From contig JALIZF010001290.1 of assembly GCA_029948255.1 (NCBI GenBank), positions 1 through 64,000 on the forward strand: a stretch of DNA of 64,000 nt, written 5' to 3'. Origin of the DNA: Telmatactis stephensoni. Its lineage: Eukaryota > Cnidaria > Anthozoa > Actiniaria > Isophelliidae. Positions 34,501 through 44,957 of this stretch are shown in pieces. The notes under the pieces are model-generated. The model was given only the letters and a program-made list of their open reading frames with translations. It was not told where the DNA came from and searched no databases. Position 1 is the stretch's first letter, and each line of letters opens with the position of its first letter. The translations under genes and the position numbers were made by a program.

Positions 34501-34668
34501 ATCACCAGAAGTATAATAGCTAAAATTAGCCTCAAAGGGCATATGCAAATCTGCATCTAGATCTGAAAGATTAGGAATATTTGAAACTGGTGAAGTTATA
34601 TTAAGTAAAGGCAATTGATTTAGTTCAGTAATCCTATTTTGAAAACTATCATTAGAAATAGAGTCCAT
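31600..34668 (-). CDS. LINE ORF2: AP endonuclease plus reverse transcriptase, 1022 residues
   Basis: Makes the nick and copies the LINE RNA into the target site. N-terminal endonuclease motifs: LHCNIRSL, GLSETKF, GGVGFYVR, GDFNIDLL (about residue 214) and TDHLP in place of SDH. Reverse transcriptase: NYRPISLLSVFDKLLEK, FGFRSNHSTDYALL, FLDFSKAFDTVDH, GIPQGSVLGPILF, and the active site FADDANLF near residue 748. A C-terminal domain follows (LGIFIDSNLSWKFH, RSATRDHFY). The frame is uninterrupted from ATG to stop and all core motifs are present, so the protein may be functional. The start chosen is the ATG 30 bp after the ORF1 stop. Confidence 0.95.
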   Translation of the reverse strand: MDSISNDSFQNRITELNQLPLLNITSPVSNIPNLSDLDADLHMPFEANFSYYTSGDFNNCPNIKECSINRTAFAALHCNIRSLVANYDNLHQLLEELRYPFSIIGLSETKFKKDNESFSNVNIIDYDFVHEPSLSNAGGVGFYVRHDLNFSIRKDFTMSNTDFEMLWIEIVFTGQPNLICGVVYRHPNSNLDNFMDLFSSIIEKIHQENKLCLFMGDFNIDLLKSETHFESENFINILGSYFFQPHILQPTRITSHSATLIDNIFFNSIEHFVISGNIAYDLTDHLPNFIIVNRLTEISPNINLYRRDYSNFNEDKFVEEVKLVEWQKLLCSEMDPSSMFTRFYNKLSLIIDKHIPIRQMTKKELKFHSKPWISTGLKNSIKVKNKLYRKYLKTKSTYYHCKFKSYRNRLNHLLKISKRLYYNNYFLQNTKDSKRIWNGIKKIVHFKSKNSHNINKIIENDTVITEPKEIADAFNNYFSTVGVNLADKIEDVDKSPMDYLKTPIPTSFYVFPVDAPEIEREISCLKDNKSTGPFSAPIKVLKLIKNIISHPLEMLFNISFSLGIVPSSLKTSNVIPIYKKDSQYSLSNYRPISLLSVFDKLLEKLMANRLVTFLEKNNLLFGNQFGFRSNHSTDYALLSIIDKIQTAIDDSDYSCGIFLDFSKAFDTVDHNILINKLDYYGIRGTTKNWFISYLSNRQQSVTINNSKSDLVTISCGIPQGSVLGPILFLIYINDFHLCSTLFDFNLFADDANLFYRHKNLNVLQQNINSELINIHVWLCANKLSLNIEKSNFVLFHARQKKITINFELKLNNKKLKQEESLKYLGIFIDSNLSWKFHIKYISKKIKRNVGILSKLRYYVDTDILVNLYYALIYPYLIYGILTWGNTYPTTLQPIFILQKKVVRLVTFSAFDAHSSPLFKSLNIMKLHDLVEYCTAVFMYKFKNDILPTIFDRFFTSVKQIHNYNTRSATRDHFYLPKIRTNYGKFNIRFTGSSIWNSIDDSVKMMSMKKFKCNIKSKFLEFY

Positions 34669-34698
34669 AGATCAAAAATATACAAATGTTCAATGGAT

Positions 34699-35454
34699 TT
34701 ATTTTATACTGGCCTGTAACTTTTTCAATTCATCTATGCTGTTGATGGCAATGGCTTTGGATTTTTCGTCCTTTCGTAGAAAGGTCCTTCCGTTCGATGT
34801 CCAGATGAATGCAAACTTCTGGTCTTTCTTAAATTTGAGGCTTGCGTTGAAAATCTTCTGATTTCTTTCGGTAAGGCATTCATTGATGTAGATATGAGTA
34901 TCTTCTTCAAATTCAAGATCCTTAATCGTGCAATCTTTCAGTTTGGTTCGCGCCTTGTAGAACCGATCTTTCACGTCGCGCCTGACAAATTTCACAATCA
35001 CCGCCGGCATCGAATTTTTCCCTTTGTAGTTCTTCGAGACAGGGATTCGGTGGCTTATAGAGATTGCTTCGTCCTCTAGGTAGATATCCATCAGATCGCC
35101 GACACGTTTTACGATGTCATTTGTGTTTTCATCCTTAGTTTCGGGTATCCCACGGATTTCAAGGCAATCTCTTCGGGTGTACTGTCTTACATCGTTGGAT
35201 TCTTTTTCAAGTTGACTTATTCGTTGGTCTAAGACTTGGATGGTTTTCTTCAGTGTGCTATTTTCAGCACGGATCTGAGCATTTTCAGACTCAATTGTTT
35301 CAAGTTTCTTGCAAATTCCATCATATTGGGAGTTAGCATGCTCCAGGAATGAGCTGATGTCCCGTAGCTCTTTCTTGAGTTGTGTTATCTCCTGGTGTAG
35401 AGGGTTCACGATCCCTTCCATAACGGCTGTTAGTTCCTCTTTAGATAAAGCCAT
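34699..35454 (-). CDS. LINE ORF1: coiled-coil RNA-binding protein, 251 residues
   Basis: Resembles L1-type ORF1 proteins, which package the element RNA. A long heptad-rich coiled coil (about residues 18-95) is followed by an RRM-like segment beginning RRDCLEIRGIPE and a basic C-terminal domain (AVIVKFVRRDVKDRFYKART, then NGRTFLRKDEKSKA). It is complete and in the expected position upstream of ORF2. Confidence 0.88.
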   Translation of the reverse strand: MALSKEELTAVMEGIVNPLHQEITQLKKELRDISSFLEHANSQYDGICKKLETIESENAQIRAENSTLKKTIQVLDQRISQLEKESNDVRQYTRRDCLEIRGIPETKDENTNDIVKRVGDLMDIYLEDEAISISHRIPVSKNYKGKNSMPAVIVKFVRRDVKDRFYKARTKLKDCTIKDLEFEEDTHIYINECLTERNQKIFNASLKFKKDQKFAFIWTSNGRTFLRKDEKSKAIAINSIDELKKLQASIK

Positions 35455-36469
35455 AGCATATACATATAGAATACAATGAACGAATAACAGATATAGGGAA
35501 AAAACTAAGAAAATTAGGTAATTCGTTAACTATGATTCGGGAGCATTTAAATTTGCCGCCATCTTCGTCACGCTTCGTCAACCACAAAAAAAGATGTCAC
35601 AAATATAGTGAAGACAGACAAATCAAGATATGTTGTTCTGTAATATTCAGGATGTTGAAAAGGTTTAATTACTTGTATCAATTTAAAAAAAGGTCTTGGA
35701 GATTTGGCTCTCTATTTCTGAAAATTATGAACCACTACAAAGTCAATTATGAAATCTGACAGTAAATCTGAATATTAAAATCTACTGTAATAAAGGTCAC
35801 TGAGCTTACAAGCCCATACAATATACAAACCAAAACCAAAACTTATGTTTAAAAATGCTTTTTAAAATAATCTTCATTTCAACTTTTCCAATTACCACAG
35901 GAAGCCACAGAATATTAAAATTGAAATTGGAGCTCTGCTTTTAGGTAGTAGTTGTTTTGAGTTGTTTTACAATTACATCTAAAGTCATGATTAGTGTAAC
36001 CTGGAAGAGAGAATTCTTGTTTCGTGTAAAGACAACTATTTATCTGTGTCATTCTATTCTACATAGTACAAAAACAAGATGCCACAATACTGTCAAGACA
36101 GAAAAATCTAAATATAATGTTCTGCAATGTCTAATTGCAGTGTAATTGTTTAATTGAAGGATGTTGAAATCAGGTTCAGTATTTAATTTTATGTGAATGA
36201 AATCAGTTTGAGGGATTTTTGCATTCTATTTCTGAGAATTATGAACCACTACTACAAAGTCAAATTATTATAAAATCTGACAGAATCTGAATAACTATCA
36301 CTATGGTGAGTGACTGAGCTTGAAAGCCTTATAAATCTCAGGAGACTGAAGGGCAAGAAATAAAGCTTGATCTATAATCTTTATTTAAACTTTTACAACA
36401 AAATAAAACAAAGTATTTAAAACTATTATTATATTTAAATGGGAGCTCCGCTATTAGGTAGTACCTAAT

Positions 36470-37610
36470 TTTTATATTATATCAACTGTCAAAGTAATAC
36501 CGAGACTTCATACTAGTCGAATATCACATGTGCCAAATGTAATTACATGAAAGAAGACCACCTGATTATCTGTTGATTTCAATGTACTGTTCACAACGGA
36601 CAAAAGTTCTTCTTTAACTGCAGCAGTTAAGTAAACGTGTTAGACTTCTGCTTGCATTATACTTTACACAAATTGATCCGGGTACGGGAATTATCGACAT
36701 CGTAGTTGAATTTGTAAAACAGACATCATGTAAGATTTGACGTTTGATCTAGGCCTTGTTCTATTAATAGTTTGGAAGAAGACACTTTTTAATCACTCGT
36801 TTATATTTTCATTAAGTAATTACTGTTTAGTAATTTATCATTGATGTTCGTTTGAAAATTTCATTTTTTGTACCTGCGACTTCATACCCGCACCCTCCTA
36901 CCCGCGACCCGCGACGAATAGTACTACTCATATAAAGCACCAAAATACTAAGCGCTGATTGGGCGAGTGAGCTAGTGTGATCATTTTCTAAAGCTATTTT
37001 TAATAATGCGTCACGCATTACCTAGCTCCTAGGTATCCTGCTGAAGCTCAGCTTTTCTTAAATAAACATAATTAATGCCAAGCATTTGAAGCGATCACAA
37101 AAAAAATTCGTTGTTAGTCTGAAGTTAGTCAGTTGGTATGATGTTTCGATTAATACTGGTCTTTTGTATATTATCGTTAATTCAAAAAGGTAAGTGTTGT
37201 TCTGTCTAAAGAGATGCAAAAGCGAATTGTTTAAATTTCTTTATCTTCTTTGAAGTTAAATGATAATGATATCACTGTCTTATTGTTAGTCTGAACCTGA
37301 CAAATCGTAAGAATGTTACGATTAATGCTAGTCCTTTAATGATGGTGACTAATGCTAGTCCTTTAATGATGGTGACTTTATTACCATAATCAAAAGAAGA
37401 AAAGAACATCAAAATAAATTACAGCAAATAAATACAAGATAAAATGTTCTCAGAAATAGAACAAATTTATATAGCTGAGTGATCAGAAACCAAAAACATT
37501 GACAGACGTACAATAATTTACAGTTTACATGATGTGGAAAGAAAAAGCCCGGTCATATCTTAAACACAAAATATAAAAATATACAACAAATATAAATTAC
37601 AATACAAAAA
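36470..37610. other. Unassigned AT-rich stretch
   Basis: No domain-bearing frame. It holds the candidate signal-peptide exon at 37138-37189 and a partly repeated version of its 5' region at about 37283-37345. Confidence 0.4.
37138..37189 (+). CDS. Candidate short first exon encoding a signal peptide
   Basis: Starts with two consecutive ATG codons, reads MMFRLILVFCILSLIQK and ends at a good donor (AAG/GTAAGT). A short basic start plus hydrophobic core is what the first exon of a secreted protein looks like. No following exon was found in the window, so this could be an orphan exon, a gene decayed by the surrounding repeats, or chance. Confidence 0.3.
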
Positions 37611-38810
37611 TGGTCCGTGGGCGTTTCGTTCATTCGATTTTCCTCTAAAATAGAAAATCGAAAATTATCATTGGATTCAATTTTTGTTTGATTCGAAAAT
37701 CAAACAAATACCAATTTTTCTCATTTTCAATTTTTGTTTTTTATAGAAATTAAAAATCAAAGCACAAAATTCGATATTTTCGGAAAAACCTTTCAGTTTC
37801 ATTATCTCTAGAAATCGAAAAAAGTTCGCCTGACAAATGTGACTATGGAGGGGAGGGCCCGTAGTCGCCGCTCAGCTAGTCTACTTTGTAGGAGAGGGTA
37901 ACTTATTTGTTTGGTGAGGAACTAACATGGCGAATGTCCAGCGATTTTAATTCAGAGGTTTTTCTTCAATTTTGTTTCATTGCAAAATCTTTAATTTGTC
38001 ATTTAATGAAAGTATTACATCCTGGATTCAGAGCAAATATTATAGAGATCTTATAAAGATGCTTTAGCTGTATCCCGGAACCTTCATCAAACAAGACTCG
38101 GTGTTCGCCGGCCAGGACCTCCGAAATTAAACTCTGATTCCTTCCTCTATTTCTCTTTAGTTTATCAATAGTGCCAATAATAGCCATACTAACCCAGGCA
38201 CGGATGATCAGTGGACAAAATAACTCATTTTTCAAAGAGATGATTCAAATTCGTCGGGTTTGCTTGAGTGTCCTGTTACTAGTATCGCTATATAGGTGTT
38301 TATAGACAGCGGGCCAGAGTTGTCCATTCTTTGTCCAGGTTCCAACTGGAATCCGTCAGCTCATTCTCTTTTCCCCAAGGTACTGGTAATTGTGCACAAG
38401 AGTCAGAGTAAAAAGTAACGATCAAACGACAAAGATTTCCCCATTAAACTTGAAGAAAAACTCTTTATCGAGTAAAATCGCTAGACATTCGCCATGTTAG
38501 TTTCCTCACCAAACAAATGTTACCCTCCCCTACAAGGTAGACTAGCTGAGCGGCCGACTACGGGCCCTCCCCTCCATAGTCACATTTGTCAGGCGAACTT
38601 TTTTCGATTTCTAGAGATAATGAAACTTGAAGGTTTTTCCGAAAATATCGAATTTTGTGATTTGATTTTTAATTTCTATAAAAAACAAAAATTGAAAATA
38701 AGAAAAATTGGTATTTTTTGATTTTCGAATCAAACTAAAATTGAATTCAATGATAATTTTTGATTTTCTACTTTAGAGGAAAATCGAATGAACGAAACGC
38801 CCACGGACCA
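37611..38810. mobile_element. 1.2 kb non-coding element with about 335-bp TIRs
   Basis: Begins TGGTCCGTGGGCGTTTCG and ends with the inverse. Arms 37611-37951 and about 38476-38810 match over most of their length, including GGGAGGGCCCGTAGTCG and GACAAATGTGACTATGGAGG. Flanking AAAA may be the target duplication. The central 520 bp has no recognised gene. Confidence 0.88.
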
Positions 38811-39104
38811 AAAATATTAGCAGCATAGCTGTTTTCTAAACATTTGTCAATCATATACTTTTTGATATTTAATTCCTACAGTTTACTAGCAACGGACTTT
38901 AGGTTTTCATCACTGAACTAAGTTTTATTTCGATATACTTGGATATGTTCTCAGACTGAACTTTCATAATTTTTTAACAGCAGGAGTGGAAAATAGTTTG
39001 ACCGAGGCGCTATTATTATTTTAGATGACAGAGAGACTTTAGACCTAATTATCAAATGCTATTGGAAAATGGTCGCGGATGTGTTCAGTTCATAAACCCA
39101 CGCA

Positions 39105-39590
39105 ATGTATGTATAGTATAAAGAACGAGAGAGAGTGTTTTTATCGGATATAAAGATCCGAGCCGTAGGCGAGGATCTTTATACTGATAAAACACGATCT
39201 CGAGTTCTTTATACGGCTTTTAAAAAACTCATTAATAATTCATAAGGCAAACACAATGAAAATCGCCACCGTGACGAGTGTCTTTATATCTGATAAAGAT
39301 TCGGCCTAATTTACATCAACTTTAACCTCGATTTTCTCCAAGATAAATGAAGATATTTTTGAATTTCTTTTAGAGAACAACTCTAATATGTGTTGGAGTT
39401 TTTTAAGCCGTATAAAGAACTCGAGATCGTGTTTTATCGGTATAAAGATCCTCGCCTACGGCTCGGATCTTTATATCCGATAAAACACTCTCTCTCGTTC
39501 TTTATACTATACAAAAAACTCATAAAGACACTCGTCACGGTGGCGATTTTCATTGTGTTTGCCTTATGAATTATTAATGAGTTTTTTTTA
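39105..39590. repeat. Interlocked inverted repeats in the order A-B-A'-B'
   Basis: A (about 39111-39220) recurs inverted at 39403-39512, and B (about 39224-39295) recurs inverted at 39512-39590. A is itself palindromic around CCGTAGGCGAGGATC. The arms are nearly identical. No coding capacity. Confidence 0.85.
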
Positions 39591-40466
39591 GGATAATTCA
39601 CGAGCAAAGAGTGTGTTAACCTTTTTATTATTCAATTTTAATACACTGCAGAAGCAGGCTAACACTGTCAGTACGGCATCTAAGATCACTAGAAATAACT
39701 CAAGTCACTCAAAATAGTAATTCAAAATTAGTTCAATAGCATCTGGTAATTTTAACAATACAAAATAAACTTTTCAAAAGAAACCTACTGGAAAATTACC
39801 GTGATACAAGAACTTTAGATTAAAGATAATAAACAGTTCTCAGAATCCATGTTTACAACTTGCTTGGTAAAATTGAAATTGTCCATACAATCAAGAACTA
39901 CTTTTTTGGATCGTTCAGAAAGTGATTCAGCACTGAGTCCTACTAGAACTCTGTTAGTAAAAGGTCTAAAAAATTATCGCTGGAGTTTTGGATATATGGT
40001 TTAAACTGGCGACTTACGGTTCAAACGCTGCTAAACTCTGTTACAAGAAGTGGTTGTCGCCTGTTGATGAGCCCAGCTGGAGTACTCGGAATTTGGCGTT
40101 TTCTTCGATTCCTGATTTAATTGTTACGGTAAGAATTTGCTTACTGTAGAGATCTTGTTTCTCTATTCGCTGTTGTACAACTACTGTACTAACTTGGGGT
40201 AATTAGCAATACGATATGGTAGAACTCACTACGCTCGGCTAGGGCCCGTACAAACACCCTTACGAGACTTGGAGTAACGAGGCACGACGACTGTAATCCT
40301 CTTTAATATTTAACTGAGTAATAACCTTCAGCGCTAGGCTGCGAGTCTCCTCTTTATGGTGAGCCCGAAGGCTACCTTGGAGTTGCCTTGGTCTTTTTAC
40401 TCTTTAATTGCTGACACACTCAACACTCTTCCTCTCTTACAACTCTAATATGAGATCTGTTCTTTA
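39591..40466. other. No gene recognised
   Basis: Short frames only; no domain, RNA gene or clear repeat seen between the interlocked repeat and R1 copy E. Confidence 0.5.
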
Positions 40467-40574
40467 TAGCGGAGCTCCCGCGCGGGCCAAAGGCCCGCGC
40501 GAGCGGAGCACCATACCTAAGAAAAAATGGTAACCCATCGAGTTGATTTTTCATGGCTTGAGTATACGTCACTT

Positions 40575-40686
40575 CCGTCCGTCCGTCCGTCCGTCCGTCC
40601 GTCCGTCCGTCCGTCCGTCCGTCCGTCCGTCCGTCCGTCCGTCCGTCCGTCCGTCCGTCCGTCCGTCCGTCCGTCCGTCCGTCCGT
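40575..40686. repeat. (CCGT)28 microsatellite
   Basis: Uninterrupted CCGT repeats for about 112 bp near the left end of R1. Copies A and D hold shorter, degraded versions at the same place. It causes spurious repetitive frames. Confidence 0.97.
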
Positions 40687-42207
40687 GTACATCGCGATGC
40701 TGATTGGCTGATTGATTTTTGGCGCCAACTTGACGCGCGCTGACACTTTGAAAATTGAAAATTTTGCAAGTTTCCTTGCAGTTTTAACTTGCAAAACTTC
40801 AAAATATTATTCTCGAAACCTCGTAAAAATTTAGCGATTTTCATGATCATTAATATGTGCCAATCTTGACAGGTTAAAGCGAAAAAAAACCGTACGTTTG
40901 AATTTTTTTTCGGGCCCGGTGTCGTTTCAAAAGCTGCTCGAAGGACGAAGGACACAGAGAATATTTTCAAAGTTGGACGACTTTTTAGTTGGATTCGTAG
41001 CTTTAAAAAACTTCTCATAATGAATGAGTCATTGAGGATCGTGTATTCTTCGTTTCGTGAAGATGCCTTCAGTAAAGCTGCTTAAAAATCTAGCCAAATT
41101 TGGAAATCAAGAATCGTCTGCATTGAGCGTGAAACAAGGACTATGCTTCTAAAGACAACAAGGAAAGCAAAAGGTAAAGACCCTGGCCAGAAAATGATGT
41201 CAAAAAGTCTCTCGTACCTATATTTAAAAAAAAGAACTTTTATGCACGTTGAACTGTGGCCAAGTTTAAACAAACACTCAAGTACATGACATGTACAACG
41301 ACATTTTGTTTTACGGTGAATTTTTGCACTACAGTTCTATAACTTAAATAATAATAAGACTAGTAAAAAAAAATTGATTTTGAACTTATTTCAACCCCAC
41401 TAATGTGTAAATGCAGCTCAAGTTTGGGTCTGGAATTTAATCAAAAAATTGACAGGAAAAAAAGAAGGAATTTTGCATGCAAACTAGAGTTGTTTTACCA
41501 TTATCTGTGTCTATTTGACCGGCAGCCGGTCAATGACCTCGAATTCCTATTTGACCGGCAGTTTTCAAATTTTCTAATATTTCCCCGAAAAAAAAACCAT
41601 TCGGACACCATCTAAAGTACACTATCTTTATTTAGAAATGGTAAGCGGTCCTAGTTAGCGCTGAAGTGTCCAACTACCTCTTTTTCTCTAGCCCCGGCAC
41701 AGAGTAGAACGAGCGACCAAAAGACACTTCGAAAAATTCAATCCTGGTCGTTCTACTCTGTGCCGGAGCTAGGCAAATAGAGTTAATTACACATTACAAC
41801 GGTAGTTGTAACCGCTTACCATTCCTAAATAAAGATAGAATACTTTAGATGGTGTACGAATTTTTTTTCGGGGAAGTTTTGGAAAATTTAAAAACTGCCG
41901 GTCAAATAGGAATTCGAGGTCATTGACCGGCAGTTTTGAATTTTTGTTGCAAGAATATCTCCAAAAATAAGAGTTGAAGGATATTCAAAACATTCTATCT
42001 ATATTCAGGAATGCTCAATTACTAAGGAAAGTGCTTCAAAATCGAACTAGCCCTACATGTCTTGTCTCGGCACAGAGTAGAACGACCAGGATTGAATTTT
42101 TCGAAGTGTCTTTTGGTCGCTTGTTGTACTCTGTGCCGGGGCTAGAGAAAAAGAGCTAGTTGGACACTACAGCGCTAACTATGACCGCTTACCATTTCTA
42201 ATTAACA

Positions 42208-42312
42208 ATTAGACTACGAGTTCGAGTTTTCTATCGGCTGATAGTTGACGAGGGCGAAGCCCAAGTCAACTATCAAAGCCGATAGAAAACGAGAACGAGT
42301 AGTCTAATTGTT
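42208..42312. repeat. Long hairpin, about 45-bp arms
   Basis: CAATTAGACTACGAGTTCG pairs with the inverse ending GTAGTCTAATTG, with TAGTTGAC/GTCAACTA nearer the loop and only a few mismatches. Confidence 0.88.
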
Positions 42313-43580
42313 TTAGTAAAAATCTACTAGTATTCTAATGCAAAATTTACAAAATGAAATTTGGTGATAACAAGAGACCATAATACTAAGAGAGCGAAAC
42401 TCAGTATTGATGTCTGTGCGATGTTCGTGGCGACTAAGGCTATTTTTAGTAACTTCGCCATCGCGCACGCAAGACCCTCAACCAATAGAATTTGCTTTTT
42501 GGCGTGCGCGAGGAAGGGACCGTTTGAATTCTATTGTTTATTAAGTGCCTTGCGCGCGCGATGGCGAAGTTACTAAAAATAGCCTTAGGCGCCACAAACA
42601 TCGTACAAACATCAATGCTGAGTTTCGCTCTCTTAGTATTATGGTCTCTTGGTGATAATTTTTAACCTAAAAAACTGGGAAATTTCGGAAAGCTACGTAT
42701 AAAAAATTATAGTTTCCATGGCAACTGTTTTTCTTTTGGGAGTTGAGGAAAATCTGCAGCTAGTCCAGCTGTGAAGCTTTCTTCCGCTAAAAAGAAGTGA
42801 TTTTGATCATAGAAGAAAGTCGAAAGCTCAAAAAACAAAAGCAGTACGGATTATCTGATGCTTGTGGAGATTTCTTTGTATTATTCGGGGCGAAAAGACG
42901 AAAAAAGATCAAGCTGACCGACCGGCTCGCCGTGAACTGAATCGGTGAAAGTGAAGCTTTTCAAATTACTAGCTTCAACACGAAGGAATCCTGCAGAAAA
43001 GTTATTGAAAGGTAATAAAAAGTTATTCTACTCTTATGTATTCCCTGTTTATCTAATTTAGAAAGTTTTTTGTCTCATCTTTTTTTCAAACAATACCGTT
43101 TTTGTCCTTACAAGTGACTACTTGCTCGTTTCCTGAGAGTTTGTTTTTCTGTGACTTTGAAGTCATTCACGCCGAAAATCGACCAAAAAAGAAAACAAAG
43201 TAATTTTTCACTAATTTTTTTCTATTGTGCTTGAATACTGTTGAGTTATCTTAGACAGTTTAGACTTGAAAGCCACTTTTTTCACTTTTGGAAGTACGGT
43301 CCGTAGAGATCGGTGATTGAACTCTCTCAGTTTTTTATCAAAATCGCAAAAATTTCTCTTCTTATATTACAACATTTGTACGTGTTGTTTTGTAGAAATA
43401 TCACCCGTGGTATTTATGGCAAATATAAATAAAAACCATGATTCATCTATAGAAATTTGCTGATAATTTGCAAATCACGAATCCCTATTCTCTACTCACC
43501 TTCTATCACTATTAGAAGGTGAGTAGAGTAGCCCAATCAGAATGCGAGAGTTGCATTAGAATACTAGTAGATTTTTACTA
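42313..43580. mobile_element. Nested element with about 30-bp TIRs
   Basis: TTAGTAAAAATCTACTAGTA at the left and its exact inverse at 43550-43580. It contains MITE M1 copy 2. No coding frame was recognised in about 0.9 kb of its own sequence. Confidence 0.7.
42371..42651. mobile_element. Palindromic MITE M1, copy 2, with 7-bp TSD
   Basis: Same ends as 18987-19263. GTGATAA is duplicated at 42364-42370 and 42652-42658. Confidence 0.88.
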
Positions 43581-44957
43581 AATAAAGCCTTTACTATCGG
43601 ATAGTGTACTTTAGATGGTGTACGAAGGTCTTTTTCGGGGAAATATTGGAAAATTTGAAAACTGCCGGTCAAATAGGAATTCGAGGTCATTGACCGGCTG
43701 CCGGTCAAATAGACACAGCGTTTTACGTTATTAAAAAGCATGAAGTTGCTCAGTGAGCCCTATGAGACCTTAAATGCAGACTGAAAATGGTTAATTCCTT
43801 GTTTTCTTGTTATGTCAAGTAGCTGTTTTTATAATCACTTTAAATTATATTATCAGTGTAATCTGGAAGAGACAAGTGGGAGACAAATATTCACCTAGCT
43901 AGTGTGTCATTCTATTCTACATCAAATAACAAAACAAAACAACAACAACCACAAAAAAAGATGTCACAAATATAGTGAAGACAGACAAATCAAGATATGT
44001 TGTTCTGTAATATTCAGGATGTTGAAAAGGTTTAATTACTTGTATCAATTTAAAAAAAGGTTTTGGAGATTTGGCTTTCTATTTCTGAAAATTATGAACC
44101 ACTACAAAATCAATCATAAAATCTGACAGTGAATCTGAATATTAAAATTTACTTCAATAAAGGTCACTGAGCTTACAAGCCCATACAAAATACAAACCAA
44201 AACCAAAACGTATTTTAATAATGCTTTTTAAAATAATCTTCATTTCAACTTTTTCAATTACCACAGGAAGCCCAATTCATTTGAATCAAGAACATAAAAA
44301 ATATTAAAATTGAAATTGAAGCTCTGCTTTTAGGTAGTAGTTGTTTTGAGTTGTTTTACAATGTCATCTAAAGTCATGATTAGTGTAATCTGGAAGAAAG
44401 AATTCTTGTTTCGTGTAAAGACAACTATTTGTCTGTGTCATTCTACTCTACATAGTACAAAAACAAGATGCCACATTACTGTCAAGACAGAAAAATCTAA
44501 ATATAATGTTCTGCAATGTCAAATTGTTTAATTGAAGGATGTTGAAATCAGGTTCAGTATTTATGTGAATGAAATCAGTTTGAGGGATTTTTGCATTCTA
44601 TTTCTGAGAATTATGAACCACTACTACAAAGTCAATTTATAAAATCTGACTGAATCTGAATAAATATCACTATGGTGACTGAGCTTGAAAGCCTTATAAT
44701 TCTCAGGAGACTGAAGGGCAAGAAATAAAGCTTGATCTATAATCTTTTTTTCGACTTTTACAACAAACCGGTCTGTGGCAAATGTTGGGGGTCTTGGTTC
44801 GAGCGTTTTGATTGGCCAAATCAAAAGTATTCGAATTCGTTATCTTGGTCGCTGAATGGAGCTCTTTTATTCTTTAGTATTGTTATGTTTACATTAGATT
44901 TATTTGGACTTTAACTGCTTTAAACTAAAAATAGTTGAAAAGTGGGTATTCCTTACC

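Larger units (their letters stand above)
31232..35579 (-). mobile_element. Full-length non-LTR retrotransposon (LINE) with two intact ORFs
   Basis: About 4.35 kb. It is bounded by AACCA duplications (31227-31231 and 35580-35584) and has a (GTT)n 3' tail on its sense strand. The empty site is present in R1 copy E at about 43941. It has a 5' leader of about 125 bp, ORF1 and ORF2 separated by 30 bp, and a 3' UTR of about 370 bp with a CA microsatellite. By RT and endonuclease character it is CR1/L2-like; the exact clade is not resolved. Confidence 0.9.
28997..36469 (+). repeat. R1 repeat copy D, carrying a foldback element and an intact LINE
   Basis: Left end TAGCGGAGCTCCCGCGCG, right end GGGAGCTCCGCTATTAGG plus TAGTACC. 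Removing the two insertions with their duplications (29681-30696 and 31232-35579) leaves about 2.1 kb, close to copy E. No open frame belonging to R1 itself was recognised, so R1 looks non-autonomous. Confidence 0.85.
41505..43718. mobile_element. 2.2 kb inverted-repeat element inside R1 copy E
   Basis: Starts CTGTGTCTATTTGACCGGCA and ends with its inverse; the arms match for about 118 bp (to about 41626 and from about 43597). The flanks show an imperfect direct repeat GTTTTACNNTTA. Internally it contains further inverted copies of the arms (41880-42200), a hairpin, a second TIR pair and MITE M1. No protein was recognised. Confidence 0.75.

Noticed and set aside
40420..41018. Frames rich in Thr-Asp-Gly-Arg and Arg-Pro-Ser-Val repeats
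   Set aside because: Produced by the (CCGT)28 tract inside the non-coding R1 family.
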